Of a DNA stretch of 64,000 bases, positions 42,946 through 51,449 are shown piece by piece. The DNA comes from BP-464 sp963825415 (GTDB lineage Bacteria > Actinomycetota > Thermoleophilia > Solirubrobacterales > Solirubrobacteraceae), in NCBI GenBank assembly GCA_963825415.1, contig CAWGTD010000002.1, positions 1 through 64,000 of the forward strand, in the 5' to 3' direction. Position 1 is the first letter of the stretch. Every line of letters starts with the position of its first letter. Below the pieces are notes generated by a model, which saw only the letters and a list, made by a program, of their open reading frames with translations, was not told the DNA's origin and ran no database searches. The position numbers were made by a program, and so were the translations under genes.

Positions 42946-44070
42946 ATGCTCCAGGAGACCACACCGAAGACCGCCCCCGAGGCCGCCACGGCAGCCGACC
43001 CGATGCCGCTCAACGGCATCGACCACGTCGAGCTCTACGTCGGCAACGCGGCCCAGGCCGCCTACTACTACGTCCACGCCTTCGGCTTCCACGAGGTCGC
43101 CTACGCCGGCCTGGAGACAGGGATGCGCGACCGCGCCTCGCACGTGCTCAAGCAGGGCCGGATCCGGCTCGTGCTCACCGGCGCGCTGAGCTCGGACTCC
43201 CCGATCGCCGCCCACCAGCACCAGCACGGCGACGGCGTGAAGGTCATCGCGATCTCGGTGCCCGACGTCGAGCACGCCTACCGCCACGCGATGGAGCACG
43301 GCGCGGTCGGCGTGACCGAGCCGCACGAGGAGACCGACGAGCACGGCACGGTCCGCCTGGCGACGATCGAGACCTACGGCGAGACGCTGCACACGTTCGT
43401 CGACCGCAGCGATTACAAGGGGCCCTTCCTACCCGGCTACCAGGCGCGCGACCGCGGCGCCGACGCCGGGATGCTGTGGGCGATCGACCACGTGGTCGGC
43501 AACGTCGAGCACATGGACGAGTGGGTCTCCTACTACGAGAACGTCTTCGGGATGAAGGAGATGATCCACTTCACCGACGAGGACATCGGCACCGAGTACA
43601 GCGCGCTGATGTCCAAGGTCGTCGCCGACGGCAAGGGCGTCGTGAAGTTCCCGATCAACGAGCCGGCCGAGGGCAAGCGCAAGTCGCAGATCGAGGAGTA
43701 CCTGGAGTTCTACGAGGGCCCCGGCGCTCAGCACATCGCGGTCGCCACGCGCGACATCGTCGCCACCGTGACCGACATGCGCCGCCGCGGCATCGAGTTC
43801 CTCACGATCCCCGACGCCTACTACGACGAGGTCCCCTCGCGTGTCCCCGCGGTCATCGAGCAGCTCTCCGACCTGCGCGCACAGGGCATCCTCGTCGACC
43901 ACGACGACGAGGGCTACCTGCTGCAGATCTTCACCAAGCCGGTCGGCGATCGGCCGACGGTCTTCTTCGAGGTGATCGAGCGGCACGGCGCCCGCGGCTT
44001 CGGTGACGGAAACTTCAAGGCGCTGTTCGAAGCCATCGAGCGCGAACAGGATCTCCGCGGCAACCTTTAA
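42946..44070 (+). CDS. hppD: 4-Hydroxyphenylpyruvate dioxygenase
   Basis: 374 residues with two VOC-type halves. It oxidises 4-hydroxyphenylpyruvate to homogentisate using Fe(II). Iron ligands are the His of AIDHVVGNV, the His of GAQHIAVAT and the Glu of TVFFEVIER, all present. Other family segments: FYEGPGAQH, IPDAYYDEVPSRV, VDHDDEGYLLQIFTKPVGDRP and the C-terminal GFGDGNFKALFEAIEREQDLR. ATG 42946. It is the first gene of the hppD-hmgA-Fe-ADH run and is probably controlled by the divergent Lrp protein. Confidence 0.96.
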   Translation: MLQETTPKTAPEAATAADPMPLNGIDHVELYVGNAAQAAYYYVHAFGFHEVAYAGLETGMRDRASHVLKQGRIRLVLTGALSSDSPIAAHQHQHGDGVKVIAISVPDVEHAYRHAMEHGAVGVTEPHEETDEHGTVRLATIETYGETLHTFVDRSDYKGPFLPGYQARDRGADAGMLWAIDHVVGNVEHMDEWVSYYENVFGMKEMIHFTDEDIGTEYSALMSKVVADGKGVVKFPINEPAEGKRKSQIEEYLEFYEGPGAQHIAVATRDIVATVTDMRRRGIEFLTIPDAYYDEVPSRVPAVIEQLSDLRAQGILVDHDDEGYLLQIFTKPVGDRPTVFFEVIERHGARGFGDGNFKALFEAIEREQDLRGNL

Positions 44071-44079
44071 TAGAACGCC

Positions 44080-45309
44080 ATGCGTTACCACTCCATGGGC
44101 GACGTGCCCCCCAAGCGCCACGCCCAGACCCGGCGCGACGGGAAGCTGCTCGTCGAGGAGGTCCTCGGCTACGAGGGCTTCTCGGGCAACGAGTCGATCC
44201 TCTACCACCTGAACTCGCCCTGCCGGCTCGACGACGTGGGCGCGTTCACGCCGATCGTGCGCGACGAGTGGGTGCCCGACACGCACGTCCACCGGCTGGC
44301 CGACACACGGCCGATCGACCAGGGTGGCGACGCCGTCTCCGGCCGGCGGCTGCTGATGTACAACGCCGACATCGAGGTGGCGGTCTGCAAGCCGGTCGAC
44401 GAGCAGACCGGCTTCTACCGCAACGGCGAGGGCGACGAGGTCGTCTACGTCCACCGCGGCGAGGGCGTGGTCCACACGCTGTTCGGCTCGCTGGCCTACC
44501 GCGAGAAGGACTACGTGGTGATCCCGCGCGGCACGACGCACCGCTGGGAGTTCGCCGAGGGCAGCGAGCAGCACTGGATCTGCTTCCACACGCCCGGCGA
44601 GATCGAGACGCCGAACCGCTACCGCAACCGCTACGGCCAGCTGCTCGAGCACGCGCCGTACTCCCAGCGCGATTTCCACCCTCCGCTGGAGCTCGCGACG
44701 TGCGACGACCATGGTGAGTTTCACGTGACCGTGCGCGTGCGCGACGGCCTCCAGGCCTACGTGCTCGACCGCCACCCGTTCGACGTCGTCGGCTGGGACG
44801 GCTACGTCTATCCGTACACCTTCAACGCGATGGACTTCGAGCCGCGCGCCGGGCGCTTCCACCTCCCGCCGCCGGCGCACCAGACCTTCCAGGGCCCGAA
44901 CTTCGTGATCTGCACGTTCGCGCCGCGGATGCTCGACTGGGACGAGACGGCGGTCCCGCTGCCGTACCACCACTCGAACATCCAGTCCGAGGAGGTCATG
45001 TTCTACGCCGACGGCGACTATGCCGCGCGCAAGGGCGTCGACGTCGGCTGCGTGACGCTGCACCCGTCGGGGCTGCCGCACGGGCCCCAGCCCGGCGCGG
45101 TGGAGAAGGCGCTCGGCGCCACGCGCACCGACGAGCTCGCGGTGATGTGGGACACCTTCCGGCCGCTGCGGCTGACGACGCTGTGGCGCGACGTCGACAA
45201 CCCGGCCTACGCGTACTCGTGGAACGAGGACAAGACGGGCTCGGTCGAGGCCAGCGGAAACGGCGCGGGGCCCACCGACGGCGTGACGATCACCGGCCCC
45301 TCGGCGTGA
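44080..45309 (+). CDS. hmgA: Homogentisate 1,2-dioxygenase
   Basis: 409 residues. Converts homogentisate to maleylacetoacetate. Recognised by the opening DVPPKRHAQTR, EEVLGYEGFSGNESILYHLN, a cupin core (YVHRGEGVVHTLFGSLAYRE, VIPRGTTHRWEF) and the iron site LPYHHSNIQSEEVMFYADGD followed by HPSGLPHGPQPG. The enzyme is of the shorter type found in actinobacteria. It begins 9 nt after hppD and its stop overlaps the next start (GTGA), so the three are co-transcribed. No maleylacetoacetate isomerase gene is visible. Confidence 0.94.
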   Translation: MRYHSMGDVPPKRHAQTRRDGKLLVEEVLGYEGFSGNESILYHLNSPCRLDDVGAFTPIVRDEWVPDTHVHRLADTRPIDQGGDAVSGRRLLMYNADIEVAVCKPVDEQTGFYRNGEGDEVVYVHRGEGVVHTLFGSLAYREKDYVVIPRGTTHRWEFAEGSEQHWICFHTPGEIETPNRYRNRYGQLLEHAPYSQRDFHPPLELATCDDHGEFHVTVRVRDGLQAYVLDRHPFDVVGWDGYVYPYTFNAMDFEPRAGRFHLPPPAHQTFQGPNFVICTFAPRMLDWDETAVPLPYHHSNIQSEEVMFYADGDYAARKGVDVGCVTLHPSGLPHGPQPGAVEKALGATRTDELAVMWDTFRPLRLTTLWRDVDNPAYAYSWNEDKTGSVEASGNGAGPTDGVTITGPSA

Positions 45310-46268
45310 AGCCGTTCACGTGGCGCGACGGCGAGCGCGTCGTGCGCTTCGGCCGCGGCACCGTCGACACCGCCCCCAAGGAGCTGCTCGGGGAGGGCTA
45401 CCTGCTGCTGGCCACCGAGCGGACGCGGGCGATGGCGCCCGGCGTGGTCGAAGCGGCGGGCGACGTGCTCGACGTGCCGGGCGGCCGTGTCGACGAGATC
45501 GCCGCCGAGCTGCTGCCGCGCTTCCGCGAGGCGCCGGCCGGCACGGTCGTCGCGCTCGGCGGCGGCCGCGTGATCGACACCGCCAAGGCGCTGGCGGCGG
45601 CCACAGGGCGCATCGTCGGGGCGATCCCGACCACGCTCAGCGCGGCGGAGATGACGTGGCTGCATCGCCACGTCGCGGGCCTCGACCCAACTCCGAACTT
45701 CGTGCGCCCGCGGCTGGTCATCAACGACCCGGCGCTGAGCGCGTCGCAGCCCGAGCCCGAGCTGGCGGCCAGCGCGGCCAATTCGCTCGCGCACGCGGTC
45801 GAGGCGCCGCTGACCACCACGACGAGCCCGGTTCCGACACTGGCCGCCCGCGAGGCGGCCCGGCTGACCGCGGCGGCATACGCGACCGACGAACCCGACC
45901 GCGACGCGCTCGCGCTCGCGGCGCTGCTCTCCGGCTACGCGATCGACGCGTCCTGGTACGGCCTGCATCACGTCCTGTCGCAGACGCTCGTGCGCGTCGC
46001 CGGCGTCGGCCATGGGCAGGCCAACTCGGCGATGCTGCCGCACACGATGCGCGCGCTGGCGTCGCGCGGCAGCGAGCTCGTGGCCGATGTCGCCCTCGCC
46101 GAGCGCCTCGCCGAGCTCGCTGGCGCGACGCACCTGGCGGCCTTCGGAGTCGACGACTCCAAGCTCGACGCCTGCGCAGACGCAGCCGCACAACGCCCGG
46201 AGCTCGCGAACACGCCGCCCGCGGCGGACCGCGACGAGGTCCGCGCGCTCTACGCCGCAGCCCTCTAA
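45306..46268 (+). CDS. Iron-containing alcohol dehydrogenase family protein (maleylacetate-reductase-like)
   Basis: 320 residues from GTG 45306, overlapping the hmgA stop. It has the NAD-binding stretch VVALGGGRVIDTAKALAA, then IPTTLSAAEMTWLHR and the metal-site segments AASAANSLAHAVEA and LHHVLSQTLVRVAGVGHGQANS, typical of the maleylacetate reductase branch. The coupling to hmgA suggests it acts on a tyrosine-derived intermediate or side product, although the known homogentisate pathway has no dehydrogenase step at this point. Convergent with secG, 4 nt apart. Confidence 0.85.
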   Translation: MKPFTWRDGERVVRFGRGTVDTAPKELLGEGYLLLATERTRAMAPGVVEAAGDVLDVPGGRVDEIAAELLPRFREAPAGTVVALGGGRVIDTAKALAAATGRIVGAIPTTLSAAEMTWLHRHVAGLDPTPNFVRPRLVINDPALSASQPEPELAASAANSLAHAVEAPLTTTTSPVPTLAAREAARLTAAAYATDEPDRDALALAALLSGYAIDASWYGLHHVLSQTLVRVAGVGHGQANSAMLPHTMRALASRGSELVADVALAERLAELAGATHLAAFGVDDSKLDACADAAAQRPELANTPPAADRDEVRALYAAAL

Positions 46269-46272
46269 GCGT

Positions 46273-46506
46273 CTAAGCCCAGGGCTTTTTCAGCAGCAGA
46301 ACGATGTTGACCGCGAAGACGATCGCGAAGGCGACCGTCCAGCGGTTGAGGTTGCGCTCGACCAGCGAGCCGCCGCCCAGCTTGCCCTGGCCGGTGCCGA
46401 CGCCGAACGCGCCGGACAGCCCGGCGTCCTTGCCTGAGTGCATGAGGATCAGGAAGATCAGGACGATCGAGAGGATCACCTGCAGGACGCTGAGAATCGA
46501 TTCCAT
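46273..46506 (-). CDS. secG: Preprotein translocase subunit SecG
   Basis: 77 residues with two transmembrane helices (SILSVLQVILSIVLIFLILM and WTVAFAIVFAVNIVLLLKK), separated by the conserved HSGKDAGLSGAFGVG and the Gly-rich loop. It is the small accessory subunit of the SecYEG channel. Length and helix pattern match the family. It lies 12 nt after the CcmI-like gene in the same direction. Confidence 0.93.
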   Translation of the reverse strand: MESILSVLQVILSIVLIFLILMHSGKDAGLSGAFGVGTGQGKLGGGSLVERNLNRWTVAFAIVFAVNIVLLLKKPWA

Positions 46507-46518
46507 CGCCCGGGAATC

Positions 46519-46830
46519 CTAGCGACCGGCGGGTTCGTCGCCGGCCGGTTGGGCGCCCAGAGCGTCGATGCGCCTCAGCAGCTCGACCGCCTCGGCGCGC
46601 AGCTGACGGTCGACCGCCCGCCAGTCGGCGTCGTCGAGCTTGCCGGTGCGGTGGTCGAGCTCGGCGTCGCGGATCTCGCGGTACTTGGCCTCCTTGGCCG
46701 CCTCGAGCTCGGCCCGCTCAGACGCCTCGGCGTCCTCGACCTCCGACACCCCGTTGCGCAGCGGCTGACCGACCACCCACACCACGAGCGCGAGCAGCAG
46801 CAGGATGAGGATTCCCACGAGGAGGTCCAA
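46519..46830 (-). CDS. CcmI-like small membrane protein
   Basis: 103 residues from TTG 46830 (GTG 46818 is an alternative). One N-terminal helix (VGILILLLLALVVWVVG) precedes a charged coiled-coil region with AELEAAKEAKYREIRDAELD and DHRTGKLDDADWRAVDRQLR. The EAKYREIRDAE-L-D-x-x-TGKL-D motif is the hallmark of CcmI/CycH N-termini of cytochrome c maturation; the TPR domain is absent. Located 12 nt after ccmF, it probably helps hold apocytochrome near the heme lyase. Confidence 0.78.
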   Translation of the reverse strand: MDLLVGILILLLLALVVWVVGQPLRNGVSEVEDAEASERAELEAAKEAKYREIRDAELDHRTGKLDDADWRAVDRQLRAEAVELLRRIDALGAQPAGDEPAGR

Positions 46831-46842
46831 GCGCAGCCCAGC

Positions 46843-49032
46843 CTAGGCGCGAGCCCGGCCGAGCTCCTGGGCGACGCGCGCGGCGTAGCCGGCGGTCACG
46901 CGCCTGCGGGCCGCGTCGGGCGCCGGCCACATCGCGATGAGCCCGCCGCCGAACACCACGATGCCGCCGATCCAGATCCACGCGACCATCGGCGAGTCGA
47001 TCAGGCGGAAGGTGGCGAACGGCCGGCTCGCGACGTAGCGGTCGACGACGTCCTGCAGCAGCGCGCGGAACGCCACCGCCTGGCGGTTCGGCGAGAGCTT
47101 GCCGGTGGAGGCGGCGCGGCCCAGCGCGCGGTCGTAGAGCTTCATCCGCTTCTGGATCGCAGTCAGCTCCGGCTGCACGGCGGCCCAGACGTCGCGCCGC
47201 AGCCCGGCGATGATCCGCACCTCGCTCGTCGCCTCGCCGGCGAACATCGCGCTGACCGGCGCGAACGGCGCCGACGAGGGGTAGTAACCGCGCGACGGCG
47301 ACAGCGTGCGCAGGGGCTTGCCGTCCTTGCTCACCGCCAGCTGTGCGCCGAGCACGATGCGCTCGATGCGCCCGTCGCGAGTCTCGATCGCTCCGGTCGG
47401 CTTGTCGTAGCGCACGTCGTAGGCGCCGATCGACGCGCTCTGCCCCGGTCGCAGACGCACGTCGTTGGCGTGCTGGAAGGCCGAGGAAGCCGCCACGCCG
47501 ACGAACAACGTCGCCATGCCGGTGTGAACGAGGTAGCCGCCGTAGCGCCGCCGGTTGCGCCGCACCAGCGCGACGACCGCGGTCGGCCATGCGTCAGAGC
47601 TCATCGCGCGCCGCGCGCGCGTGCCGCGCCAGAACTCCTGGACGACACCGGCGACGAGGAACGCGGCGAGCACGAACATGGCCAGCGCCAGCGGCCTGTG
47701 GGCCACCCCGCCGACGGCGATCAGCGCGACGAGCACGACTGCCGCCGCACTCACCGGCCCGACGAAGTTGCGGCGCAGGTTCGCCACCGTGACGCGACGC
47801 CACGCGATCAGCGGCGCGATCCCGGCCAGGCCGACCAACGCAAGCGCCAGCGGCACGGTCACGCGGTCGAACCACGGCGGCCCGACGTTGCGCCGCGAGC
47901 CCAGCGCCTCGCTGATCAACGGGAAGAACGTGCCGAAGAAGACGACGAACGCCAGCCCGACGAACGCGAGGTTGTTGAACAGGAAGACCGCCTCGCGCGA
48001 CAGGAGGGAGTCGATCCGGTGCTCGCTGCGCAGCATCGACGACCGCCAGGTGACCAGGCCGATCGACAGCGCGATCAACCCGACGATCAACACCACGAAC
48101 GGCACGCCGAGGGTCGATGCGCCGAACGCATGGATCGAGTCGAGGATCCCCGACCGCACCAGGAACGTCCCCAGGATCGCCAGGATCCCGGTCGTCAGGA
48201 CCAGGGAGACGTTCCAGACCTTCAGCATCCCCCGCTTCTCCTGGATCATGATCGAGTGGATGAACGCCGTGCCGGTGAGCCACGGCAGCAGCGAGGCGTT
48301 CTCCACGGGATCCCAGGCCCAGTAGCCGCCCCAGCCGAGCTCGGCATAGCTCCAGCGGGCGCCCAGGACGATCCCGATCCCCAGGAAGAGCCAGGCGCCG
48401 AGCGCGAAGCGGCGGGTCGCGGTGATCCACTCGGCGTCGACGCGCCCCGCGACCAGCGCGCCCACGGCGAACGCGAACGGCACCGTGAACAGCGTGTACC
48501 CCGAGTACAGCATCGGGGGGTGGATCATCATCGAGGGGTGCCGCAGCAGCGGGTTGAGCCCCGCTCCGTCGGCCGGCACGGTGGCGAGCACGTCGAACGG
48601 CGACACCGCGAAGACCAGCAGGGCGGTGAAGAACGTGCCGAAGCCGGCGAGCACGGCGGTGGCCACCGGGACGACGTCGCGCATCCGCTTGCGCGTCAGG
48701 AACAGCACGGCGCTCGACCACAGCGCGAGCAGCCAGACCCACAGCAGCAGCGACCCCTCCTGCGAGGACCAGACCGCCGCCATCTTGTAGAAGGTCGGCG
48801 TGGTGGTCGAGGAGTGCCCGGCGACGGTGGCGAACGAGAAGTCGTCGCGCACGAAGGCAAGCTCGAGGATGCCCATGGCGACCGTCAGCAGCCCGGCCAG
48901 CGCATAGACCGCGCGCCGTGCGGAGGCGGCCAGGTCGCGCCGGCCGGTCCGCCATGCCACCAGGCCGGCGACGATCCCGTATGCAGCGACGACGAGGGCG
49001 AGGATCAGGCAGGCGCGGCCAAGCGTCGCCAT
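46843..49032 (-). CDS. ccmF: Cytochrome c heme lyase subunit CcmF
   Basis: 729 residues with about 14-15 transmembrane helices. The tryptophan-rich heme-handling motif WGGYWAWDPVENASLLPWLT is complete, preceded by the His-bearing segments PSMMIHPPMLYSGY and followed by SIMIQEKRGMLKVWN. A large C-terminal periplasmic domain (DVRLRPGQSASIG, FAGEATSEVRI) is present. CcmF attaches heme from CcmE to apocytochrome c on the outer face of the membrane. ATG 49032 overlaps the ccmE stop by one base (TGATG). No ccmC is seen in the window. Confidence 0.93.
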   Translation of the reverse strand: MATLGRACLILALVVAAYGIVAGLVAWRTGRRDLAASARRAVYALAGLLTVAMGILELAFVRDDFSFATVAGHSSTTTPTFYKMAAVWSSQEGSLLLWVWLLALWSSAVLFLTRKRMRDVVPVATAVLAGFGTFFTALLVFAVSPFDVLATVPADGAGLNPLLRHPSMMIHPPMLYSGYTLFTVPFAFAVGALVAGRVDAEWITATRRFALGAWLFLGIGIVLGARWSYAELGWGGYWAWDPVENASLLPWLTGTAFIHSIMIQEKRGMLKVWNVSLVLTTGILAILGTFLVRSGILDSIHAFGASTLGVPFVVLIVGLIALSIGLVTWRSSMLRSEHRIDSLLSREAVFLFNNLAFVGLAFVVFFGTFFPLISEALGSRRNVGPPWFDRVTVPLALALVGLAGIAPLIAWRRVTVANLRRNFVGPVSAAAVVLVALIAVGGVAHRPLALAMFVLAAFLVAGVVQEFWRGTRARRAMSSDAWPTAVVALVRRNRRRYGGYLVHTGMATLFVGVAASSAFQHANDVRLRPGQSASIGAYDVRYDKPTGAIETRDGRIERIVLGAQLAVSKDGKPLRTLSPSRGYYPSSAPFAPVSAMFAGEATSEVRIIAGLRRDVWAAVQPELTAIQKRMKLYDRALGRAASTGKLSPNRQAVAFRALLQDVVDRYVASRPFATFRLIDSPMVAWIWIGGIVVFGGGLIAMWPAPDAARRRVTAGYAARVAQELGRARA

Positions 49033-49436
49033 CACGAGGGCTTGGCCGTGAACTTCGAGGGGCACTTCGTGATCAGCGAGTCGCGCTCGCCCACGAAGGT
49101 CGACCCCTGCCGGCGCACGTTGACGATGACCTCGCGGCCCTCGCGGAACGGATCGGGCACCGTGCCTGTGTAGCGGACGGGTACCGCCGCGGTGCCTGTG
49201 CGATCGCGCACACGGAACAGCAACGCGGCGCCCTGGTGGTGGATCGAGCCGTCCACCACCTTGCCCGTCAGCTTGTAGGAGCGACCCGAGGCCGCCGACG
49301 CCAGAAGCTGGCTCGGGGTCTTGGCCTCGGTCGAGGCGCTGACGCTCGTGTACACCAGCGCGCCGGCCAGCAGGACTGCGGCCGAAAGTGCCAGAACGAG
49401 GCGCACCCTGCGCTTGCGGGCGGGATCCATCGGCAT
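49032..49436 (-). CDS. ccmE: Cytochrome c maturation protein CcmE, cysteine-type heme chaperone
   Basis: 134 residues: a short N-terminal helix (LVLALSAAVLLAGALVYTSV) and a small OB-fold domain (YKLTGKVVDGSIHHQGAALL, VPVRYTGTVPDPFREG). At the heme-binding position it has TKCPSKF (Cys125, Phe129) instead of the usual His of HxxxY. The C-x3-Y type is known from some anaerobes and archaea; here the Tyr is Phe. It binds heme transiently and passes it to CcmF, whose gene follows with a one-base overlap. Start ATG 49436. Confidence 0.9.
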   Translation of the reverse strand: MPMDPARKRRVRLVLALSAAVLLAGALVYTSVSASTEAKTPSQLLASAASGRSYKLTGKVVDGSIHHQGAALLFRVRDRTGTAAVPVRYTGTVPDPFREGREVIVNVRRQGSTFVGERDSLITKCPSKFTAKPS

Positions 49437-49478
49437 CTCAGTATCGCAGCCCGCCCGCCCCGGGCCGCCCGCAATTCA

Positions 49479-49537
49479 AGTCCGGCTACAGGACTACCGA
49501 CGATGGGAGAGAAACCTTTTGGACGTAGATGCGTCCA
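49479..49537. promoter_or_regulatory. Two hairpins in the region between ccmE and the zinc-ribbon gene
   Basis: AGTCC (49479-49483) pairs with GGACT (49491-49495), and TGGACG (49520-49525) pairs with CGTCCA (49532-49537). Both lie before the zinc-ribbon start at 49554 and its AGGTGAG ribosome site. They might shape the leader RNA or bind a regulator. No known riboswitch pattern is recognised. Confidence 0.3.
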
Positions 49538-49553
49538 TATAGGTGAGTACCTG

Positions 49554-49826
49554 ATGCGAGTTCGCCCAAAAAGGTCATCCAGCGGCACACGTCGGCTCCC
49601 CGGCCCCAGCCGGCGACCGCACGTCAAGCTGCCCGGCCGGGCCGAGCCCGAGGTCGCGCCTGAGCCGAACGTCCCGATCGACGATCACCCCGACGAGCGC
49701 CGTGCGCGCGAGTCCGGGGGCCCGCTCGACCGCGCCCGCTACGACTGCACCTGCGGCTACGCCTTCGACGCCGCGGTCTCGACTTCGGTCACCTGCCCGC
49801 ACTGCGGCGCCGGCCAGGCCTGGTAG
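49554..49826 (+). CDS. Small zinc-ribbon protein
   Basis: 90 residues from ATG 49554, which has AGGTGAG eight bases upstream; an in-frame ATG at 49503 would add 17 residues. The first 60 residues are basic and Pro rich and probably disordered. The C-terminal 30 carry a compact zinc ribbon: C-x-C (YDCTCGYAF) and C-x2-C (VTCPHCGAGQAW). Such ribbons bind nucleic acid or protein. It is divergent from ccmE. I do not recognise the family. Confidence 0.72.
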   Translation: MRVRPKRSSSGTRRLPGPSRRPHVKLPGRAEPEVAPEPNVPIDDHPDERRARESGGPLDRARYDCTCGYAFDAAVSTSVTCPHCGAGQAW

Positions 49827-49879
49827 ACGCTCTCCTTCGCAATCGGGGCTCCGTCCGGTGCCCCGCCTACCGTCGCGCA

Positions 49880-49972
49880 ATGCCGCCCGTCCTGTCGCGC
49901 GCGGCGCTCCTGTCCGCGGCGCTGGTCCTCACGGCGATCCTCGCCGCGCTGACGAGCTCCCCGCACAGCTAG
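49880..49972 (+). CDS. Possible 30-residue single-helix peptide
   Basis: A short ORF from ATG 49880 (MPPVLSRAALLSAALVLTAI and on to SSPHS) with a basic residue followed by one hydrophobic helix of about 18 residues. It lies in the 220-nt space between the zinc-ribbon and glycosyl-hydrolase genes. No clear ribosome site is visible, so it may be chance. Kept as low-confidence. Confidence 0.3.
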   Translation: MPPVLSRAALLSAALVLTAILAALTSSPHS

Positions 49973-50046
49973 CGCATCAGATCAGTCGTTCGTCGATCTT
50001 CCCGGCCGCGGGCCGGGTTGTGAGAGGCGTGGCTACGCTCCGGCCA

Positions 50047-51186
50047 ATGAGGCTTCGCCCGCGACACCGCGCATCGGCGGCTCTCGTCGCCGCCGCGATC
50101 GCCCTACTCGCGCTGGGCTGCGCTGCGAGCGAGGGCACGGCGGCGCGCGCGGTGCCGCGCGGGTTCTTCGGCGTCGACGCCGACGGCGCGGCGATCGACG
50201 GCACCGTCTCGCTCGACGGCCAGCTGGGCCGGATGGTCGGCGCGGGCGTCGAGACCCTCGGCGTCTCCTTCGACTGGAGCAAGGCGCAGCCGACCGAGGG
50301 CGGCCCGTTCGACTTCGCGGTCACCGACCGGCTCGTGCTCGGGGCCGCGCGGAGGGGCGTCCGCGTGTTCCCGGTCGTCATCCAGGCGCCCGAGTGGGCG
50401 CGGCTGCATCCCGACAAGCAGTTCTCGCCCCCGGCTTCGCCGGACGCCTACGCCGCCTACATCGGCGCGCTCGTACGCCGCTACGGGCCCACGGGGTCGT
50501 TCTGGACCGAGCACGGCGACGTTCGCAAGCTTCCGATCCGCGACTGGCAGGTCTGGAACGAGCCCGCGGGCGCCGACCAGGACACGCGCGGCAGCGTGTT
50601 CTGGCAGGACGGCGACACGCCGTTCCAGAAGCGCTACCTCGCGCTGCTGCGCAAGGCGCGCGCCGCCGTCAAGGCGGCGGACCCTCACGCCCGCGTCGTG
50701 CTCGCCGGGCTGGTCGGGCGCAGCTGGCGCACGCTTGCCGCGATCTACCACGCGGGCGGCCGGCCGCTGTTCGACGCCGTCTCGCTGCACCCGTACACCG
50801 AGAAGGTCCACGACGTGTCGCGCATCGTGCGCTACTGCCGTGGCGTGATGGATCGGCGCGGGGACAAGCGCAAGCCGATCCTCGTGACCGAGATCGCGTG
50901 GCCGGCGTTCGTGCCGGCGAAGGACCTCAAGAGCACGGGCCGGGCCAAGGTCCAGGCGATCCAGTCCGACTGGCTGCGGCGCGTCGTCAACGACCTCGTC
51001 GCCAAGCGCCGTCCGCTGCGCATCCAGATGGTGCTCTGGTACACGTGGCTGACCCGCGACACCTCCTCGGAGAGCGCCTTCGACTACACCGGGCTCGTGC
51101 GTCTGAACCCGGACAACAAGGTCGTCTCCAAGCCCGCCCTGAGCGTGTTCGGCAAGATCGCCCGCCGGCTCGAGGGCCGGCGCTGA
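50047..51186 (+). CDS. Lipoprotein glycoside hydrolase of the GH5/GH39-like (TIM barrel) clan
   Basis: 379 residues from ATG 50047. The signal sequence ends in a lipobox (LLALGC), so the enzyme is probably anchored on the outside of the membrane. The barrel shows SFDWSKAQPTEGGPFDFAVT, RGVRVFPVVIQAPEWA, the acid/base motif DWQVWNEPAG and the nucleophile strand ILVTEIAWPAF, with the two catalytic Glu on strands 4 and 7 as in clan GH-A. YTWLTRDTSSESAFDYTGL is also typical. Substrate unknown; a cell-surface glycan or imported polysaccharide is likely. A tRNA gene follows on the other strand. Confidence 0.85.
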   Translation: MRLRPRHRASAALVAAAIALLALGCAASEGTAARAVPRGFFGVDADGAAIDGTVSLDGQLGRMVGAGVETLGVSFDWSKAQPTEGGPFDFAVTDRLVLGAARRGVRVFPVVIQAPEWARLHPDKQFSPPASPDAYAAYIGALVRRYGPTGSFWTEHGDVRKLPIRDWQVWNEPAGADQDTRGSVFWQDGDTPFQKRYLALLRKARAAVKAADPHARVVLAGLVGRSWRTLAAIYHAGGRPLFDAVSLHPYTEKVHDVSRIVRYCRGVMDRRGDKRKPILVTEIAWPAFVPAKDLKSTGRAKVQAIQSDWLRRVVNDLVAKRRPLRIQMVLWYTWLTRDTSSESAFDYTGLVRLNPDNKVVSKPALSVFGKIARRLEGRR

Positions 51187-51271
51187 CGACCCGCGCTCAG
51201 TCCGCGCGAACGTTGCGCGAGGCGATGACCTCCGGGCCACGCGCCAGCAGCGGTGCGCCCGGAAACGCGAA

Positions 51272-51292
51272 ACGCCCCGCAGTACGGGGCGT
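51272..51292 (-). terminator. Hairpin terminator of the tRNA-Gly gene
   Basis: ACGCCCCG (51272-51279) and CGGGGCGT (51285-51292) form a perfect 8-bp stem with a 5-base loop, followed on the minus strand by a T-containing stretch. It begins 7 nt past the tRNA 3' end. Confidence 0.65.
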
Positions 51293-51298
51293 CGCGCA

Positions 51299-51369
51299 AG
51301 CGGGATACGGGAATCGAACCCGTCTCTCGAGCTTGGGAAGCTCGCGTTCTACCGATGAACTAATCCCGC
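51299..51369 (-). tRNA. tRNA-Gly (anticodon CCC)
   Basis: Read on the minus strand the 71 bases fold into a normal cloverleaf. The acceptor stem pairs GCGGGAT with ATCCCGC; the anticodon stem CGAGC/GCTCG holds the loop TTCCCAA, giving anticodon CCC for the GGG codon. The T arm pairs ACGGG with CCCGT around TTCGAAT. CCA is not encoded. A hairpin terminator follows. Confidence 0.95.
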
Positions 51370-51449
51370 GGGACGCGGCCATGATACCCGCGGATTTCGC
51401 AGCCTCCCGCCCTCCCCACCCGGCCGACCGGCCGCGGCGAGGTGTCACC

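Noticed and set aside
46438..49173. 911-codon open frame on the plus strand opposite ccmF and ccmE
   Set aside because: Arg/His/Gln-rich shadow of the ccm genes; ccmF motifs are unambiguous on the minus strand.
49479..49537. Leader hairpins considered as a riboswitch
   Set aside because: The stems are only 5 and 6 bp and match no riboswitch core I recognise.
51299..51369. tRNA considered as an integration site
   Set aside because: No integrase gene and no repeated tRNA 3' end could be seen nearby.
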